Assembly (NCBI GenBank): GCA_035647075.1
Contig: DASROF010000035.1
Location: 11,300 to 75,299, forward strand
Direction of reading: 5' to 3'
Source of the DNA: Gp6-AA40 sp035647075
GTDB taxonomy: Bacteria > Acidobacteriota > Vicinamibacteria > Vicinamibacterales > UBA2999
DNA length: 64,000 nt
In this document: piece after piece, positions 24,560 through 33,137 of the stretch
Position numbering within the stretch: position 1 is the stretch's first letter
How the letters are laid out: every line of letters begins with the position of its first letter
Notes under the pieces: generated by a model
Told to the model about the DNA's origin: nothing
Databases searched by the model: none
What the model saw: the letters and a program-made list of their open reading frames with translations, nothing else
Translations under genes and position numbers: made by a program

Positions 24560-25705
24560 CTACAATACCGCGCGATAACACGCCTCGTACATCGGCACGA
24601 CGCGCTCGACGCAGAACTCCTCGCGCACGCGACGGCACGCGGCGTTGCTGACTCGCGCGTGCAGCGCCTCATCAGTCAGCAGCAGTAGTGCGCTTTCCGC
24701 CATCTCGTCGATCGCGTCCGGATCGTGCAGGTAGCCGCTGACGCCGTGTTCGATGACTTCGGGCAAGCCGCCGACGCGCGACGCCACGACCGGAACCTCA
24801 CACGCCATCGCTTCGAGTGCCGCCAGACCGAAGCTCTCTTGTGACGAGGGGAGGAGAAAGACGTCGGATATCGAGAGCAGCGGCACCACCTCTTCCTGCG
24901 CGCCCACGCCGTGCACCAGCGGGGTAATGCCAAGCTCGCGCGCCTTCCGATACGCCAGCGCGAGGTCCGGACCATCGCCAACGAGCAGGAGCCGGGCGGG
25001 AACGCGCTGACGGATGCGATCGAAGATGTCGATCACGGCATCCACGCGCTTCACCGGCCTGAAGTTCGACACGTGCGCCACGATCTTCGTATCGTCGTCT
25101 CCACCGGTGAACCGCTTGTGCAGGTCGGTACGAGGCCGGCGCCGGTGTACGGAACAGTCGAGGAAGTTGGGAATGACCTGGATCCCCCGCGTGATGCCAA
25201 GCATCTCGTACGTGGCGTCGCGCAGGCTCGCCGAGACGGCTGTCACGCTGTCGGACTGCTGGATCGAGAACGCCACGATTTGCGAATACGACGCGTCGTT
25301 ACCCACCAGTGTGATGTCTGTACCATGCAACGTGGTCACGACCTTGGGCGCCGCACCATCGTCGGACGCCGCCAGCACCTGACGGGAGAGAAACGCTGCG
25401 GTGGCATGCGGAACGGCATAGTGCGCGTGAATGATGTCGAGATCGAACTCACGTGAGACCTGGACGATCCGGTTGGCAAGCGACAACAGGTACTGAGGCT
25501 CGCGGAACAACGGATACGTGGGCGTCAGGACCTGATGAAACGACAGACCTTCCTGGAACTCCCCGAGGCGGAAAGGCGTTTCTGTGCTGATGAAATGCAC
25601 CTGGTGGCCGCGCAGTGCCAGGGCTTTGCCCAGCTCGGTGGCGACGATACCGCTGCCGCCGACCGATGCGTAACAGACGATGCCGACGTTCAACGATCGG
25701 TCCAC
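24560..25705 (-). CDS. bshA: N-acetylglucosaminyl L-malate synthase
   Basis: The 381-residue GT4 glycosyltransferase transfers GlcNAc from UDP-GlcNAc to L-malate, the first step of bacillithiol synthesis. It starts NVGIVCYASVGGSGIVATEL, the BshA signature, with HFISTETPFRLGEF and DIIHAHYAVPHATAAFL. The C-domain has HVSNFRPVKRVDAVIDIF and the EX7E loop in SSQESFGLAALEAMACEVP. It overlaps bshB1 by 16 bases, so the pair is translated together. The third gene of the pathway, bshC, is not in the window. Confidence 0.94.
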   Translation of the reverse strand: MDRSLNVGIVCYASVGGSGIVATELGKALALRGHQVHFISTETPFRLGEFQEGLSFHQVLTPTYPLFREPQYLLSLANRIVQVSREFDLDIIHAHYAVPHATAAFLSRQVLAASDDGAAPKVVTTLHGTDITLVGNDASYSQIVAFSIQQSDSVTAVSASLRDATYEMLGITRGIQVIPNFLDCSVHRRRPRTDLHKRFTGGDDDTKIVAHVSNFRPVKRVDAVIDIFDRIRQRVPARLLLVGDGPDLALAYRKARELGITPLVHGVGAQEEVVPLLSISDVFLLPSSQESFGLAALEAMACEVPVVASRVGGLPEVIEHGVSGYLHDPDAIDEMAESALLLLTDEALHARVSNAACRRVREEFCVERVVPMYEACYRAVL

Positions 25706-26415
25706 GCGGGGATCAGATGGGGCCGGACGACCGGCTGTTTCACGACGAAGCCTTCCGCAAATGCCACGCCGGCAAGAGCGCCGAACTGCGCATCGCGGCT
25801 TTCTATGAGCTGTCGGAACGTCGCGCTGGTCAGACGAGTGGCCACAGCAGTCTTATCGGATGGTGTGAACTGGGAAGCGTGACAGGCCAGTGCACGCCTC
25901 TTCGTCTCATAGTGTCCGCTGACGTCGACGACAAAAGACGGCAACGTGGAGTCATTGATGAAGTAGTAGCAGATCCACTCCGGCTTCCACGCATCACCGT
26001 CTGCGTGATACCGGCGCAGACCGGCATTGAACACGGCATCTGTCAGGAGCCGGCTTGCGGCAACGTGATCGGGATGACGATCGCTCCAGTACGGGACGGC
26101 GACCGCCTTCGGGCGGCTGCGACGAACCAGTCCCGCGATCACACGCGCGTGATCGTCGCTCGCTTCGAGCGCGCGGTCGGGCAACCGAAGGTTGACGCGC
26201 CAGACCGCACCGAGCACCTGGCGCGCCGCCTCCGCCTCGGCGAGGCGCTCCTCCACCGTGCCGTTGCTGCCCATCTCGCCGGCCGTCAGGTCGCACATCC
26301 CGACGCGATAGCCGAGGGCGACGTGTTGGGCGACGGTACCGCCGATTCCGATTTCAATGTCATCAGGGTGCGGGCCGATGGCGAGCAGGTCGACAACGCC
26401 GAGGTCAGCGTTCAT
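25690..26415 (-). CDS. bshB1: Bacillithiol biosynthesis deacetylase
   Basis: The 241-residue LmbE/PIG-L zinc deacetylase removes acetate from GlcNAc-malate. The zinc site is GPHPDDIEIGIGG near residue 15 with the distal His in WSDRHPDHVAASRLL. TAGEMGSNGTVEERLAEA and PDRALEASDDHARV match BshB1 proteins. The gene lies upstream of bshA with overlapping ends, and its ATG overlaps the stop of the oxidoreductase gene. Deacetylases of mycothiol (MshB) belong to the same family, but the BshA neighbour settles the pathway. Confidence 0.93.
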   Translation of the reverse strand: MNADLGVVDLLAIGPHPDDIEIGIGGTVAQHVALGYRVGMCDLTAGEMGSNGTVEERLAEAEAARQVLGAVWRVNLRLPDRALEASDDHARVIAGLVRRSRPKAVAVPYWSDRHPDHVAASRLLTDAVFNAGLRRYHADGDAWKPEWICYYFINDSTLPSFVVDVSGHYETKRRALACHASQFTPSDKTAVATRLTSATFRQLIESRDAQFGALAGVAFAEGFVVKQPVVRPHLIPAWTDR

Positions 26416-27629
26416 CGCGTCCAGCCGAAGACCTCGTCGGCCTTGTCGATCTGACCGCGCACCGCGCGGACCAGAATCCGGGCAGCCGCGAATGCACCGG
26501 AGATGCTGTCGCCGCCGCTGCCGAGCGCGAACAGATGATGCGGATAGTTGCGGTGTGGGCCGATGTACATCAAGCCATCCGCCGTTTCTCCGTACGACAG
26601 GTGCCAGCCGTACTGCGGTCGCAACCCCGAGATGGCGGGATACATCATCAGCAGCTCGTACATCAGCTGCCCGGTTCGCTGCACAAGCAAGGCGTCACGG
26701 GTCCGTGCCGGCGTTTCATCCTGGTCCGCTCCGGAAACGATGATTCGGTGATCCGGCGTCCATCGAAGCCGATGGTGCGGAGCTCTCATGTCGCGGACGG
26801 TGGTGTCCGGGCGCAGGAGCTGGCGACGTACAGCTGCGGGAACCGCCTCGGTCATCACGAGGTATGTCTCGCGACGAGTGAAGTGCCGCCGCAACGGTTT
26901 GAATTCGGCGGTTGCGGCGCCGGTCGTGACGATCACCGTCGCAGCGCGCAGAACGGCGTCGGCGGTGGCCACTTCGACAGACTTTCTGCCGAATTTGACC
27001 TTCCGAACGGGAGACTTCTCGTAGAACGTGGCACCACGGCGAGACGCCGCGGTGGCGACGGCGACGCAGGCCGTATACGGATCGACGGCAAAGCCGGAAG
27101 CCACCCGCATGGCCGCCACGGCGTCGAGGTTGGTAGCGGTCTTCGCCTGCCGTGCCGGAAGCAAGCGTGAGGGGAGGCCAGCCCCGTCGCGAGCCTCGTG
27201 CTCACGGGTCAGAACCTTGTCGTCGCCACGAAAGCCGACGATCACGTCGCTCATCGGCATCACGCCGCGCGACACCTTCAACCGCTTGAGTAAAGCCGCG
27301 CCGTCCGACGCTCCACGCGCCCAGCTTTCGAACACGCGGCGCGCGGCCCGCAGCCCGTGCGCCTGGACCACATCACGAAACAGCGGGCCCGGATCCGCAA
27401 GCAGCAGGCCTGCGCTCCGGGCGGCGCTCCCCTGCCCTACGCGTTCGCCCTCGATCACGACCGGCTTGAGCCCGGCCATCGCACATGCGTACGCCGTGGC
27501 GCAACCCGTAAGGCCGCCGCCGACGATGACGACGTCGCAGGTGTGCTCTCCGCGAATGCGGGGAAAGTCCGGTCGGCGTGTGCGGGGGAACTCGACGATC
27601 CACGGCGACTCGCCGTAACGGGTGGGCAT
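26412..27629 (-). CDS. FAD-dependent oxidoreductase (DAO family), first gene of the bsh cluster
   Basis: The 405-residue flavoprotein has an FAD motif VVIVGGGLTGCATAYACAMA near residues 33-52, the DAO-type GQGSAARSAGLLLADPG loop, and a C-terminal FALGSGGDSISGAFAAARIL segment that closes on the flavin. It resembles gamma-glutamylputrescine or glycine oxidases of the PuuB type. The role is unknown, but its start-stop overlap with bshB1 puts it in the bacillithiol operon. The ATG lies 7 nt after TAGCAT without a Shine-Dalgarno, a leaderless pattern. Confidence 0.82.
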   Translation of the reverse strand: MPTRYGESPWIVEFPRTRRPDFPRIRGEHTCDVVIVGGGLTGCATAYACAMAGLKPVVIEGERVGQGSAARSAGLLLADPGPLFRDVVQAHGLRAARRVFESWARGASDGAALLKRLKVSRGVMPMSDVIVGFRGDDKVLTREHEARDGAGLPSRLLPARQAKTATNLDAVAAMRVASGFAVDPYTACVAVATAASRRGATFYEKSPVRKVKFGRKSVEVATADAVLRAATVIVTTGAATAEFKPLRRHFTRRETYLVMTEAVPAAVRRQLLRPDTTVRDMRAPHHRLRWTPDHRIIVSGADQDETPARTRDALLVQRTGQLMYELLMMYPAISGLRPQYGWHLSYGETADGLMYIGPHRNYPHHLFALGSGGDSISGAFAAARILVRAVRGQIDKADEVFGWTR

Positions 27630-27636
27630 CAGAAGA

Positions 27637-27642
27637 ATGCTA
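27637..27642 (-). promoter_or_regulatory. -10 hexamer TAGCAT of the oxidoreductase-bsh operon
   Basis: On the minus strand TAGCAT is followed by seven bases and the ATG at 27629. It lies 8 bp from the divergent -10 at 27651. Confidence 0.55.
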
Positions 27643-27650
27643 CTCCGAAG

Positions 27651-27656
27651 TAATCT
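27651..27656 (+). promoter_or_regulatory. -10 hexamer TAATCT of the acylase gene
   Basis: TAATCT is followed by seven bases and the ATG at 27664. No Shine-Dalgarno is visible. The two divergent starts are only 34 bp apart. Confidence 0.55.
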
Positions 27657-27663
27657 TCACACG

Positions 27664-30099
27664 ATGCGCGGCCGGCGAGTCCTCCTCCTCACCGTCGTAT
27701 TCCTGGCGGTGCTGGGGGTGGGCGCCGTGCTCTGGACGCGACATCAGCTCAAGGCGAGTCTGCCCCTTCTCGACGGCAGCCATCAACTCGCGGGATTGAC
27801 GGCACCGGTCACCGTCGGGCGCGACGCGCTCGGCATTCCGACGATTCGCGGGCGGACTCGGGCGGACATCGCCCGCGCCACCGGCTTCCTCCACGCACAG
27901 GACCGCTTCTTTCAGATGGATCTCACGCGGCGCCGCGCGGCGGGAGAACTCTCGGCGCTGGTCGGTCGCCGCGCACTCGTCGTCGATCGACGAATCCGGC
28001 GACATCGCTTCCGTGCAGAGGCCGAGGCCGCGCTCAAAGAGATGGCGCCGGAGAACCACGCCATCCTCGAGGCATACACCGCCGGCGTCAACAGCGGTCT
28101 GAAGGCCCTGGGCGCACCGCCGTTTGAGTATCTGCTCCTTCGCCAGACACCGGAGCCGTGGCGCGCCGAAGACAGCCTCCTCGTCGTGCTCGCCATGTTC
28201 ATCACCCTTCAGGATGATGACGGCACATATGAGTCGGTGCTGGCGACGATGCATGACGTTTTGCCGGGTCCGATGTTCGAGTTCATGGCATCGCCAGGCA
28301 CCGAATGGGACGCACCCGTGATCGGCGAACGATTCGCGGTACCAGCGATTCCGGGGCCGGAGATCTACGACTTGAGGTCGCGCAAGCTCCCAGGTTCCAA
28401 CGTCCAACTTCCACAGTCGGCGAGGTGGGGGCCGTCCCCGTTGGGGAATTGGGAATTGGGAATCGGGAGTTCCGATCGCGAAGCCATCGGCAGCAACAAC
28501 TGGGTCGTCTCCGGGCGGCTGACGGCAAACGGCGCGCCGCTGGTGGCGAACGACATGCACCTCGATGTCCGCGTTCCCAATATCTGGTACCGCGCGCAGC
28601 TCGAATGGCCGGACGCCGTGAACGCGACGCAGACTCACCAGCTGATCGGCGTGACGCTTCCCGGCTCGCCAGCGCTCGTTGTCGGTAGCAACACTTCCAT
28701 TGCGTGGGGATTCACGAATACTTACGCAGATTGGAGCGACCACGTGCTGCTCGAGGTCGATCCGAACGACGCGAAGCGATACCGCACCCCGTCCGGCTGG
28801 CAGACGTTCGTCATCTACGACGAGGTCATCCGGATCGCAGGTGAAGTGGACCACCATGAGCCGGTGACCTGGACGATCTGGGGCCCGGTGCTCGCACCGG
28901 ATCACAAGGGACGGCTGCGCGCGTATCGATGGGTGGCACATTCCAGCACGCAGCTCGCCGCTGCCGTCATTCCGCTCGAGACCGCACGAACCGTCTCCGA
29001 TGCCTTCGATGAAGCAAACGGGCTCGGGACACCGGGTCAGAACATGGTCGTCGCGGATCGCGACGGCCACATCGGATGGACCGTCTACGGTTCGATTCCG
29101 CGTCGAACCGGGACGACCGGGCGACTGCCTTCGTCATGGGCAGACGGCACGAGCAGTTGGAGCGGCTGGCTGACGCATGCGGAGTATCCGCGGCTCATTG
29201 ATCCGGACGGCGGTCGTATCTGGACCGCCAACGCGCGCGTGGTGGACGGCGAGATGCTTGCGCGACTGGGCGATGGGGGCTACGAAGTGGGATCTCGCGC
29301 GTCGAATATCCGCGAGCGTCTTCATGCGCGCGAACGGTTCGCCGCCACGGACATGCTCGACATCCAGCTCGACACCCGGGCAGTGTTCCTCGGCCGGTGG
29401 CGCGACCTGATTCTCAAGACGCTGACGCCGGAGTTTATTGCCGGTCGTCCGGACCGCGCAACCTTCAGAGCGCTCGTCGATCGCAGCTGGGACGGCCACG
29501 CGTCGCCCCAGTCGGTCGGTTATCGATTCACGCGAATGTTTCGGGACCAGGTCGCGGACGCGGTGCTGATGTTCGTCCTCAGCGAGTGCTACGCGGCCGA
29601 CGTGAACTTCGACCACACGGCGCTGCGACGCCGTGAAGGACCGCTCTGGAAGCTCATCACGGATCGGCCACTGCACCTGCTCGATCCGCAGTTTGGTTCG
29701 TGGGACGGACTGCTCGTGCAGGCGGTGGACGATGTGATCGCATCGGCGAAGAAGTCTGGAGACCTCGCCGGGCGGACATGGGAGGAATACAACCCGACCG
29801 CCTTCCGACATCCGCTCTCGGCATCGATCCCGCTGTTCGGACGCTGGCTGAACATGCCCGGAGATCCCTTGCCTGGCGATCTGTTCACCGTGCGAATGCG
29901 CTGGGGGGCCGAGACAGCCTCAGAACGACTCGTCGTCTCGCCAGGCCGCGAGTCTGAAGGGATCCTCGAGATGCCAACGGGACAGAGTGGTCACCCGCTC
30001 TCGCCGTTCTATGCCAACTCACACGAGGCGTGGACCAAGGGCACGCCGGCGCCGCTGCTGGCAGGCAGAGAGCAACACCGGCTGACGCTGACGCCCTAG
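27664..30099 (+). CDS. Penicillin acylase family amidohydrolase
   Basis: The 811-residue Ntn hydrolase has an N-terminal membrane anchor or uncleaved signal (VLLLTVVFLAVLGVGAVLW). The alpha part contains VTVGRDALGIPTIRGRT and FLHAQDRFFQMDLTRRRAAG. The nucleophile that starts the beta chain is Ser277 in AIGSNNWVVSGRLTANG, followed by PLVANDMHLDVRVPNIWYRA. These enzymes are made as one chain and cut themselves before that Ser in the periplasm. Residues about 240-272 derive from intergenic-type repeat DNA and fall in the spacer. The substrate may be an N-acyl amide such as an acyl-homoserine lactone, but this is not decided by sequence. Confidence 0.88.
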   Translation: MRGRRVLLLTVVFLAVLGVGAVLWTRHQLKASLPLLDGSHQLAGLTAPVTVGRDALGIPTIRGRTRADIARATGFLHAQDRFFQMDLTRRRAAGELSALVGRRALVVDRRIRRHRFRAEAEAALKEMAPENHAILEAYTAGVNSGLKALGAPPFEYLLLRQTPEPWRAEDSLLVVLAMFITLQDDDGTYESVLATMHDVLPGPMFEFMASPGTEWDAPVIGERFAVPAIPGPEIYDLRSRKLPGSNVQLPQSARWGPSPLGNWELGIGSSDREAIGSNNWVVSGRLTANGAPLVANDMHLDVRVPNIWYRAQLEWPDAVNATQTHQLIGVTLPGSPALVVGSNTSIAWGFTNTYADWSDHVLLEVDPNDAKRYRTPSGWQTFVIYDEVIRIAGEVDHHEPVTWTIWGPVLAPDHKGRLRAYRWVAHSSTQLAAAVIPLETARTVSDAFDEANGLGTPGQNMVVADRDGHIGWTVYGSIPRRTGTTGRLPSSWADGTSSWSGWLTHAEYPRLIDPDGGRIWTANARVVDGEMLARLGDGGYEVGSRASNIRERLHARERFAATDMLDIQLDTRAVFLGRWRDLILKTLTPEFIAGRPDRATFRALVDRSWDGHASPQSVGYRFTRMFRDQVADAVLMFVLSECYAADVNFDHTALRRREGPLWKLITDRPLHLLDPQFGSWDGLLVQAVDDVIASAKKSGDLAGRTWEEYNPTAFRHPLSASIPLFGRWLNMPGDPLPGDLFTVRMRWGAETASERLVVSPGRESEGILEMPTGQSGHPLSPFYANSHEAWTKGTPAPLLAGREQHRLTLTP
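28381..28475 (+). repeat. Intergenic-type repeat DNA captured inside the acylase gene
   Basis: This stretch contains TTCCAACGTCCAACTTCC and three tandem heptamers of the TTGGGAA type (about 28441-28462). It resembles low-complexity spacer text elsewhere in the genome but is read in frame (PLGNWELGIGSS). Confidence 0.65.
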
Positions 30100-30113
30100 C
30101 TGAGTTCCGAGTT

Positions 30114-31559
30114 CTAAGTGGCGCGAGAGCGCAGGCGCGCGAGGACCGATCGCCACTCGTCCGGATTGGCGGATACGTTCAGCAGCGGCTCGACGGGTAT
30201 CAGCCAGCCGGCATTGCCTGCCGGGGCCACGCTGAGCCCACGGTCGAGAAGTTCCACCGCAAGATTTCTGTGCCCCATGAAGCTCAGAGCGATGACTGCA
30301 CCCAGATGCTCGTCGAACGACCCACTGGTTGGCGCGGCGATCGCGCGTTCCGCCGCCTCACCGGAATGCCGCATCGCCAACTGTCCGAGGAGAGCAAGCC
30401 TGTGCCTCGGCACTCTCGCAATCGCGTGGTCGAACGCATCACTGGCTTCGTCCTTCCGCTGCTGCCGCAGCCGTAGCGCACCGATCGCGTACCACGTGTT
30501 CGCGCAGATCTCGCGCGCATAAAGGTGCCCGGATTTTTCACCGTCCAGCTCGCGCTCGAACTCGGTGAGTGCTTCGTCCTCGCTTCCACGAGCCAGCAGC
30601 ACCAGCCCGAGCAGCCAATGCAGGGCGACGGCGTTGAACTTCTCATGCGGACCCTGGGCGTCGTGTCCGACCACGCCTGCACGGAGCTCGCGTTCGGCTT
30701 CTTCGAGCGTATTCCGCGCGACGTGCACGGTGGCGGCGAGGAAATGCGCCAGCGGAAACCCGGGCAGCAAGGCGAGCGTCCGGCGCGCGGCCCGCAGTCG
30801 CTCTTCGCCCCAACCCGCGTAGCCGAGACGGAAGTGATGCCGCCAGTTGTCCGACTCGAGCGTCACGGCCCGTTTGAGCGCCGCAAGAGCGTCAACCGGC
30901 TCCCCCGCGCATCCGTGCACGAACCCGAGTGTCGCCCACGCTTCGCCCGAACCCTGCTCCAGCCGGCATGCCTCGCGCGCGTGCTGCATCGCTGCGGTCA
31001 ACGCGGCGCGGTTGGGTTCCGCATCCGTCCGCGTCATCTCGAATCGCATGGCGCACGCATTCGCCAGCCCGACGTGGGCCATCGCGTGCTCGGGAAATGC
31101 CTCGAGGACCTGCTCAAAGTCCCGACGTGCGCGCCAGACGTGTTCGGCCTCGAGCGTCTCCAGCGCCGCGCGGCCTTCGACCCAGGCACGGTGCGGCGCC
31201 ATCAGCGCGTCGAGGCTCTCGTCCGTCGCCCGCGCAACACGGCGTTCGGCCATTCCGCTGAAGCGGTATCCCCGCCGCGGAACCGTTTCGATATAGGCAG
31301 CGCCGTCGGCGCGCGATCCCAGAGCCCGTCTCAACGCGGAGATGGCCTGCTCGAGGCTGTTGTCCGTGACGGCCACGTCTCCCCAGCCGGCAGTCACGAG
31401 AGCGTCCTTGGTCACGAGCTCGCCGGCGTGGCTGACCAGACGATAGAGGACGTCGAAATGCCGATCGGCGACGGCCACGAGCTGACCGTCCCTGGTGAGG
31501 CGCCGGGCAAACGTATCGAGCTCAAAGTTGTCGAACGAAAAGCTGGGGAACGACGCCAC
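30114..31559 (-). CDS. CadC-like winged-helix regulator with TPR repeats
   Basis: The 481-residue protein has an OmpR-type winged helix at residues 1-95 (FDNFELDTFARRLTRDGQLV, then NSLEQAISALRRALGSR and the wing YIETVPRRGYRF). It has no receiver domain. The rest is helical repeats of TPR type (for example AMAHVGLANACAMRFEM, AWATLGFVHGCAGEPVDALA and HWLLGLVLLARGSEDEALTEF). No membrane helix is visible, unlike CadC. The GTG at 31559 opens the conserved domain and lies 6 nt after TACAAT, which settles the start against a longer frame to 31682. The signal sensed is unknown. Confidence 0.83.
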   Translation of the reverse strand: MASFPSFSFDNFELDTFARRLTRDGQLVAVADRHFDVLYRLVSHAGELVTKDALVTAGWGDVAVTDNSLEQAISALRRALGSRADGAAYIETVPRRGYRFSGMAERRVARATDESLDALMAPHRAWVEGRAALETLEAEHVWRARRDFEQVLEAFPEHAMAHVGLANACAMRFEMTRTDAEPNRAALTAAMQHAREACRLEQGSGEAWATLGFVHGCAGEPVDALAALKRAVTLESDNWRHHFRLGYAGWGEERLRAARRTLALLPGFPLAHFLAATVHVARNTLEEAERELRAGVVGHDAQGPHEKFNAVALHWLLGLVLLARGSEDEALTEFERELDGEKSGHLYAREICANTWYAIGALRLRQQRKDEASDAFDHAIARVPRHRLALLGQLAMRHSGEAAERAIAAPTSGSFDEHLGAVIALSFMGHRNLAVELLDRGLSVAPAGNAGWLIPVEPLLNVSANPDEWRSVLARLRSRAT

Positions 31560-31565
31560 GCCGCG

Positions 31566-31571
31566 ATTGTA
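31566..31571 (-). promoter_or_regulatory. -10 hexamer TACAAT of the winged-helix/TPR regulator
   Basis: TACAAT, six bases, then GTG at 31559, with no Shine-Dalgarno. Confidence 0.6.
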
Positions 31572-31758
31572 GCGATGCAGAGGCGAAAACGGTGGGCAAA
31601 CCCCGATGACCCTCGTCCTCCGGGGCCGAAGACGGTAATTCGCAACCACTGGCGGCCGATAAGACAGGGAGACCGGATCCACCAGTCGGTGACGCTGCCG
31701 CGTCCCGGTTCAACAGCCCGTCGGGCACCGTGGTGGTCGAACCGGATCCCGTTCTCTT

Positions 31759-32910
31759 ATGACCGACACCGCTGTTGCACAGTCCGGCGCAACCCTCACG
31801 ACCGGCGAGATCGTCAAGACGCTGCTCGAGGCAGGGCCAGGGGTCAGCGATCTCATCTTCTCGCCAGGCCGTCCGGCGCAGGTCGAGAAGCATGGTGAGC
31901 TCGTCGCTGTGGCGGTGCCGGACATGCCGTTTCTCCGCCCGGAAGACACTTCGCGTATCGCCTCGGATCTGATTGGCAGCAACGAACAGGCGCTGCGCGG
32001 TCTGAAGGAACAGGGTGCCTGTGACCTTTCCTACTCGCTGGCGGATGTCGGTCGGTTCCGCGTCAATGTCTTCAAGCAGCGGGGCTCACACGCGATCGTG
32101 ATGCGCGTCATCGCGCCGCGGATTCCGTCGCTCGCCGAATTGAATCTGCCGGCGGCGCTGGTCGACGTGGCGGCGCTGAAAAACGGGATCGTGCTCGTGA
32201 CCGGCCCGACCGGCTCGGGCAAGTCGTCGACGCTGGCGGCGATCATCGACCGGATCAACGAGACGCGCGCGGAACACATCCTCACGATCGAGGATCCGAT
32301 CGAGTTCCTGCACAGCCACAAGAAGGGCACTGTGCATCAGCGCGAGCTGCACAGCGACACGCCCACCTTCTCCGCCGCGCTGCGCGCGGCGTTGCGCCAG
32401 GCGCCGAAGGTCATCCTCGTCGGTGAGATGCGCGACCGGGAGACGATTGAAATCGCGATGACCGCCGCGGAGACCGGCCACCTGGTCTTTTCCACGCTGC
32501 ACACAATCGACGCCTCCAAGACCGTCGATCGAATCGTCGGCACGTTCGACGCAGCCGATCAAGGGGCCATCCGCACGCGATTGGCCGGATCGTTCCGCTA
32601 TTTCATCTCGCAGCGTCTCATTCCGAAGGCCGGCGGCGGACGGCGCGCGATCCTCGAAATCCTCAAGTCGACGATGAGGACGCGGGAGTATCTCGAGAAG
32701 GGCGACAGCGAGGGCAAATCGCTGCTGGACGCGATGAGGGATGGCGAGCTCGACGGCATGCAGCACTTCGACGGCGAGCTCGAAAAGCTTGCCCGCGCCG
32801 GCGAGATCTCGAAGAAAACCGCGCTGATGTACGCGACCAACGCGGGCAACCTGCAGGTTCAGATGGTGGACGTCCCCGACGAAGAATCGGACGTCGTCAT
32901 CACGCGCTGA
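31759..32910 (+). CDS. PilT/PilU-like retraction ATPase
   Basis: The 383-residue secretion ATPase has a PilT-type N-domain, Walker A LVTGPTGSGKSSTLAAI, the Asp box ILTIEDPIEFLH, Walker B ILVGEMRDRETIEIAM and the His box GHLVFSTLHT. Family usage is retraction of type IV pili. No other pil gene lies nearby, so it may be an additional PilT/PilU paralogue. The N-terminal half has GVSDLIFSPGRPAQVEKHGE, as in PilT. The gene is transcribed divergently from the winged-helix regulator across about 200 bp with no clear promoter. Confidence 0.9.
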   Translation: MTDTAVAQSGATLTTGEIVKTLLEAGPGVSDLIFSPGRPAQVEKHGELVAVAVPDMPFLRPEDTSRIASDLIGSNEQALRGLKEQGACDLSYSLADVGRFRVNVFKQRGSHAIVMRVIAPRIPSLAELNLPAALVDVAALKNGIVLVTGPTGSGKSSTLAAIIDRINETRAEHILTIEDPIEFLHSHKKGTVHQRELHSDTPTFSAALRAALRQAPKVILVGEMRDRETIEIAMTAAETGHLVFSTLHTIDASKTVDRIVGTFDAADQGAIRTRLAGSFRYFISQRLIPKAGGGRRAILEILKSTMRTREYLEKGDSEGKSLLDAMRDGELDGMQHFDGELEKLARAGEISKKTALMYATNAGNLQVQMVDVPDEESDVVITR

Positions 32911-33085
32911 CGACAGCGGGCAGTTCACACTTCCGAGTGCTCGCTTCTCGGTTCGTGTTTCACTTCTCCTCCCTCAAAATTCATTAGCTGGCCATGGACT
33001 CGGCATGTCCAGTTCTGGCGCCGATTCTTCCACCCAAACGGACGCGATCCACGCCTCTCAGCGACTGACGGTCAAACGAGAAGGG

Positions 33086-33115
33086 TTGGCAGGCGGCGAT
33101 AATCTGCGCTACTAT
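33086..33115 (+). promoter_or_regulatory. Promoter TTGGCA - 18 bp - TACTAT of the second TonB receptor
   Basis: TTGGCA at 33086-33091 and TACTAT at 33110-33115 are followed by a short leader with GGAGGG (about 33126-33131) before the ATG at 33138. This is a conventional leadered start. Confidence 0.6.
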
Positions 33116-33137
33116 CCCCGGCCCTGGAGGGCGATGC

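Noticed and set aside
27640..29070. 476-codon minus-strand frame antisense to the acylase gene
   Set aside because: Antisense shadow caused by high GC at third positions; no domain text and no start signal.
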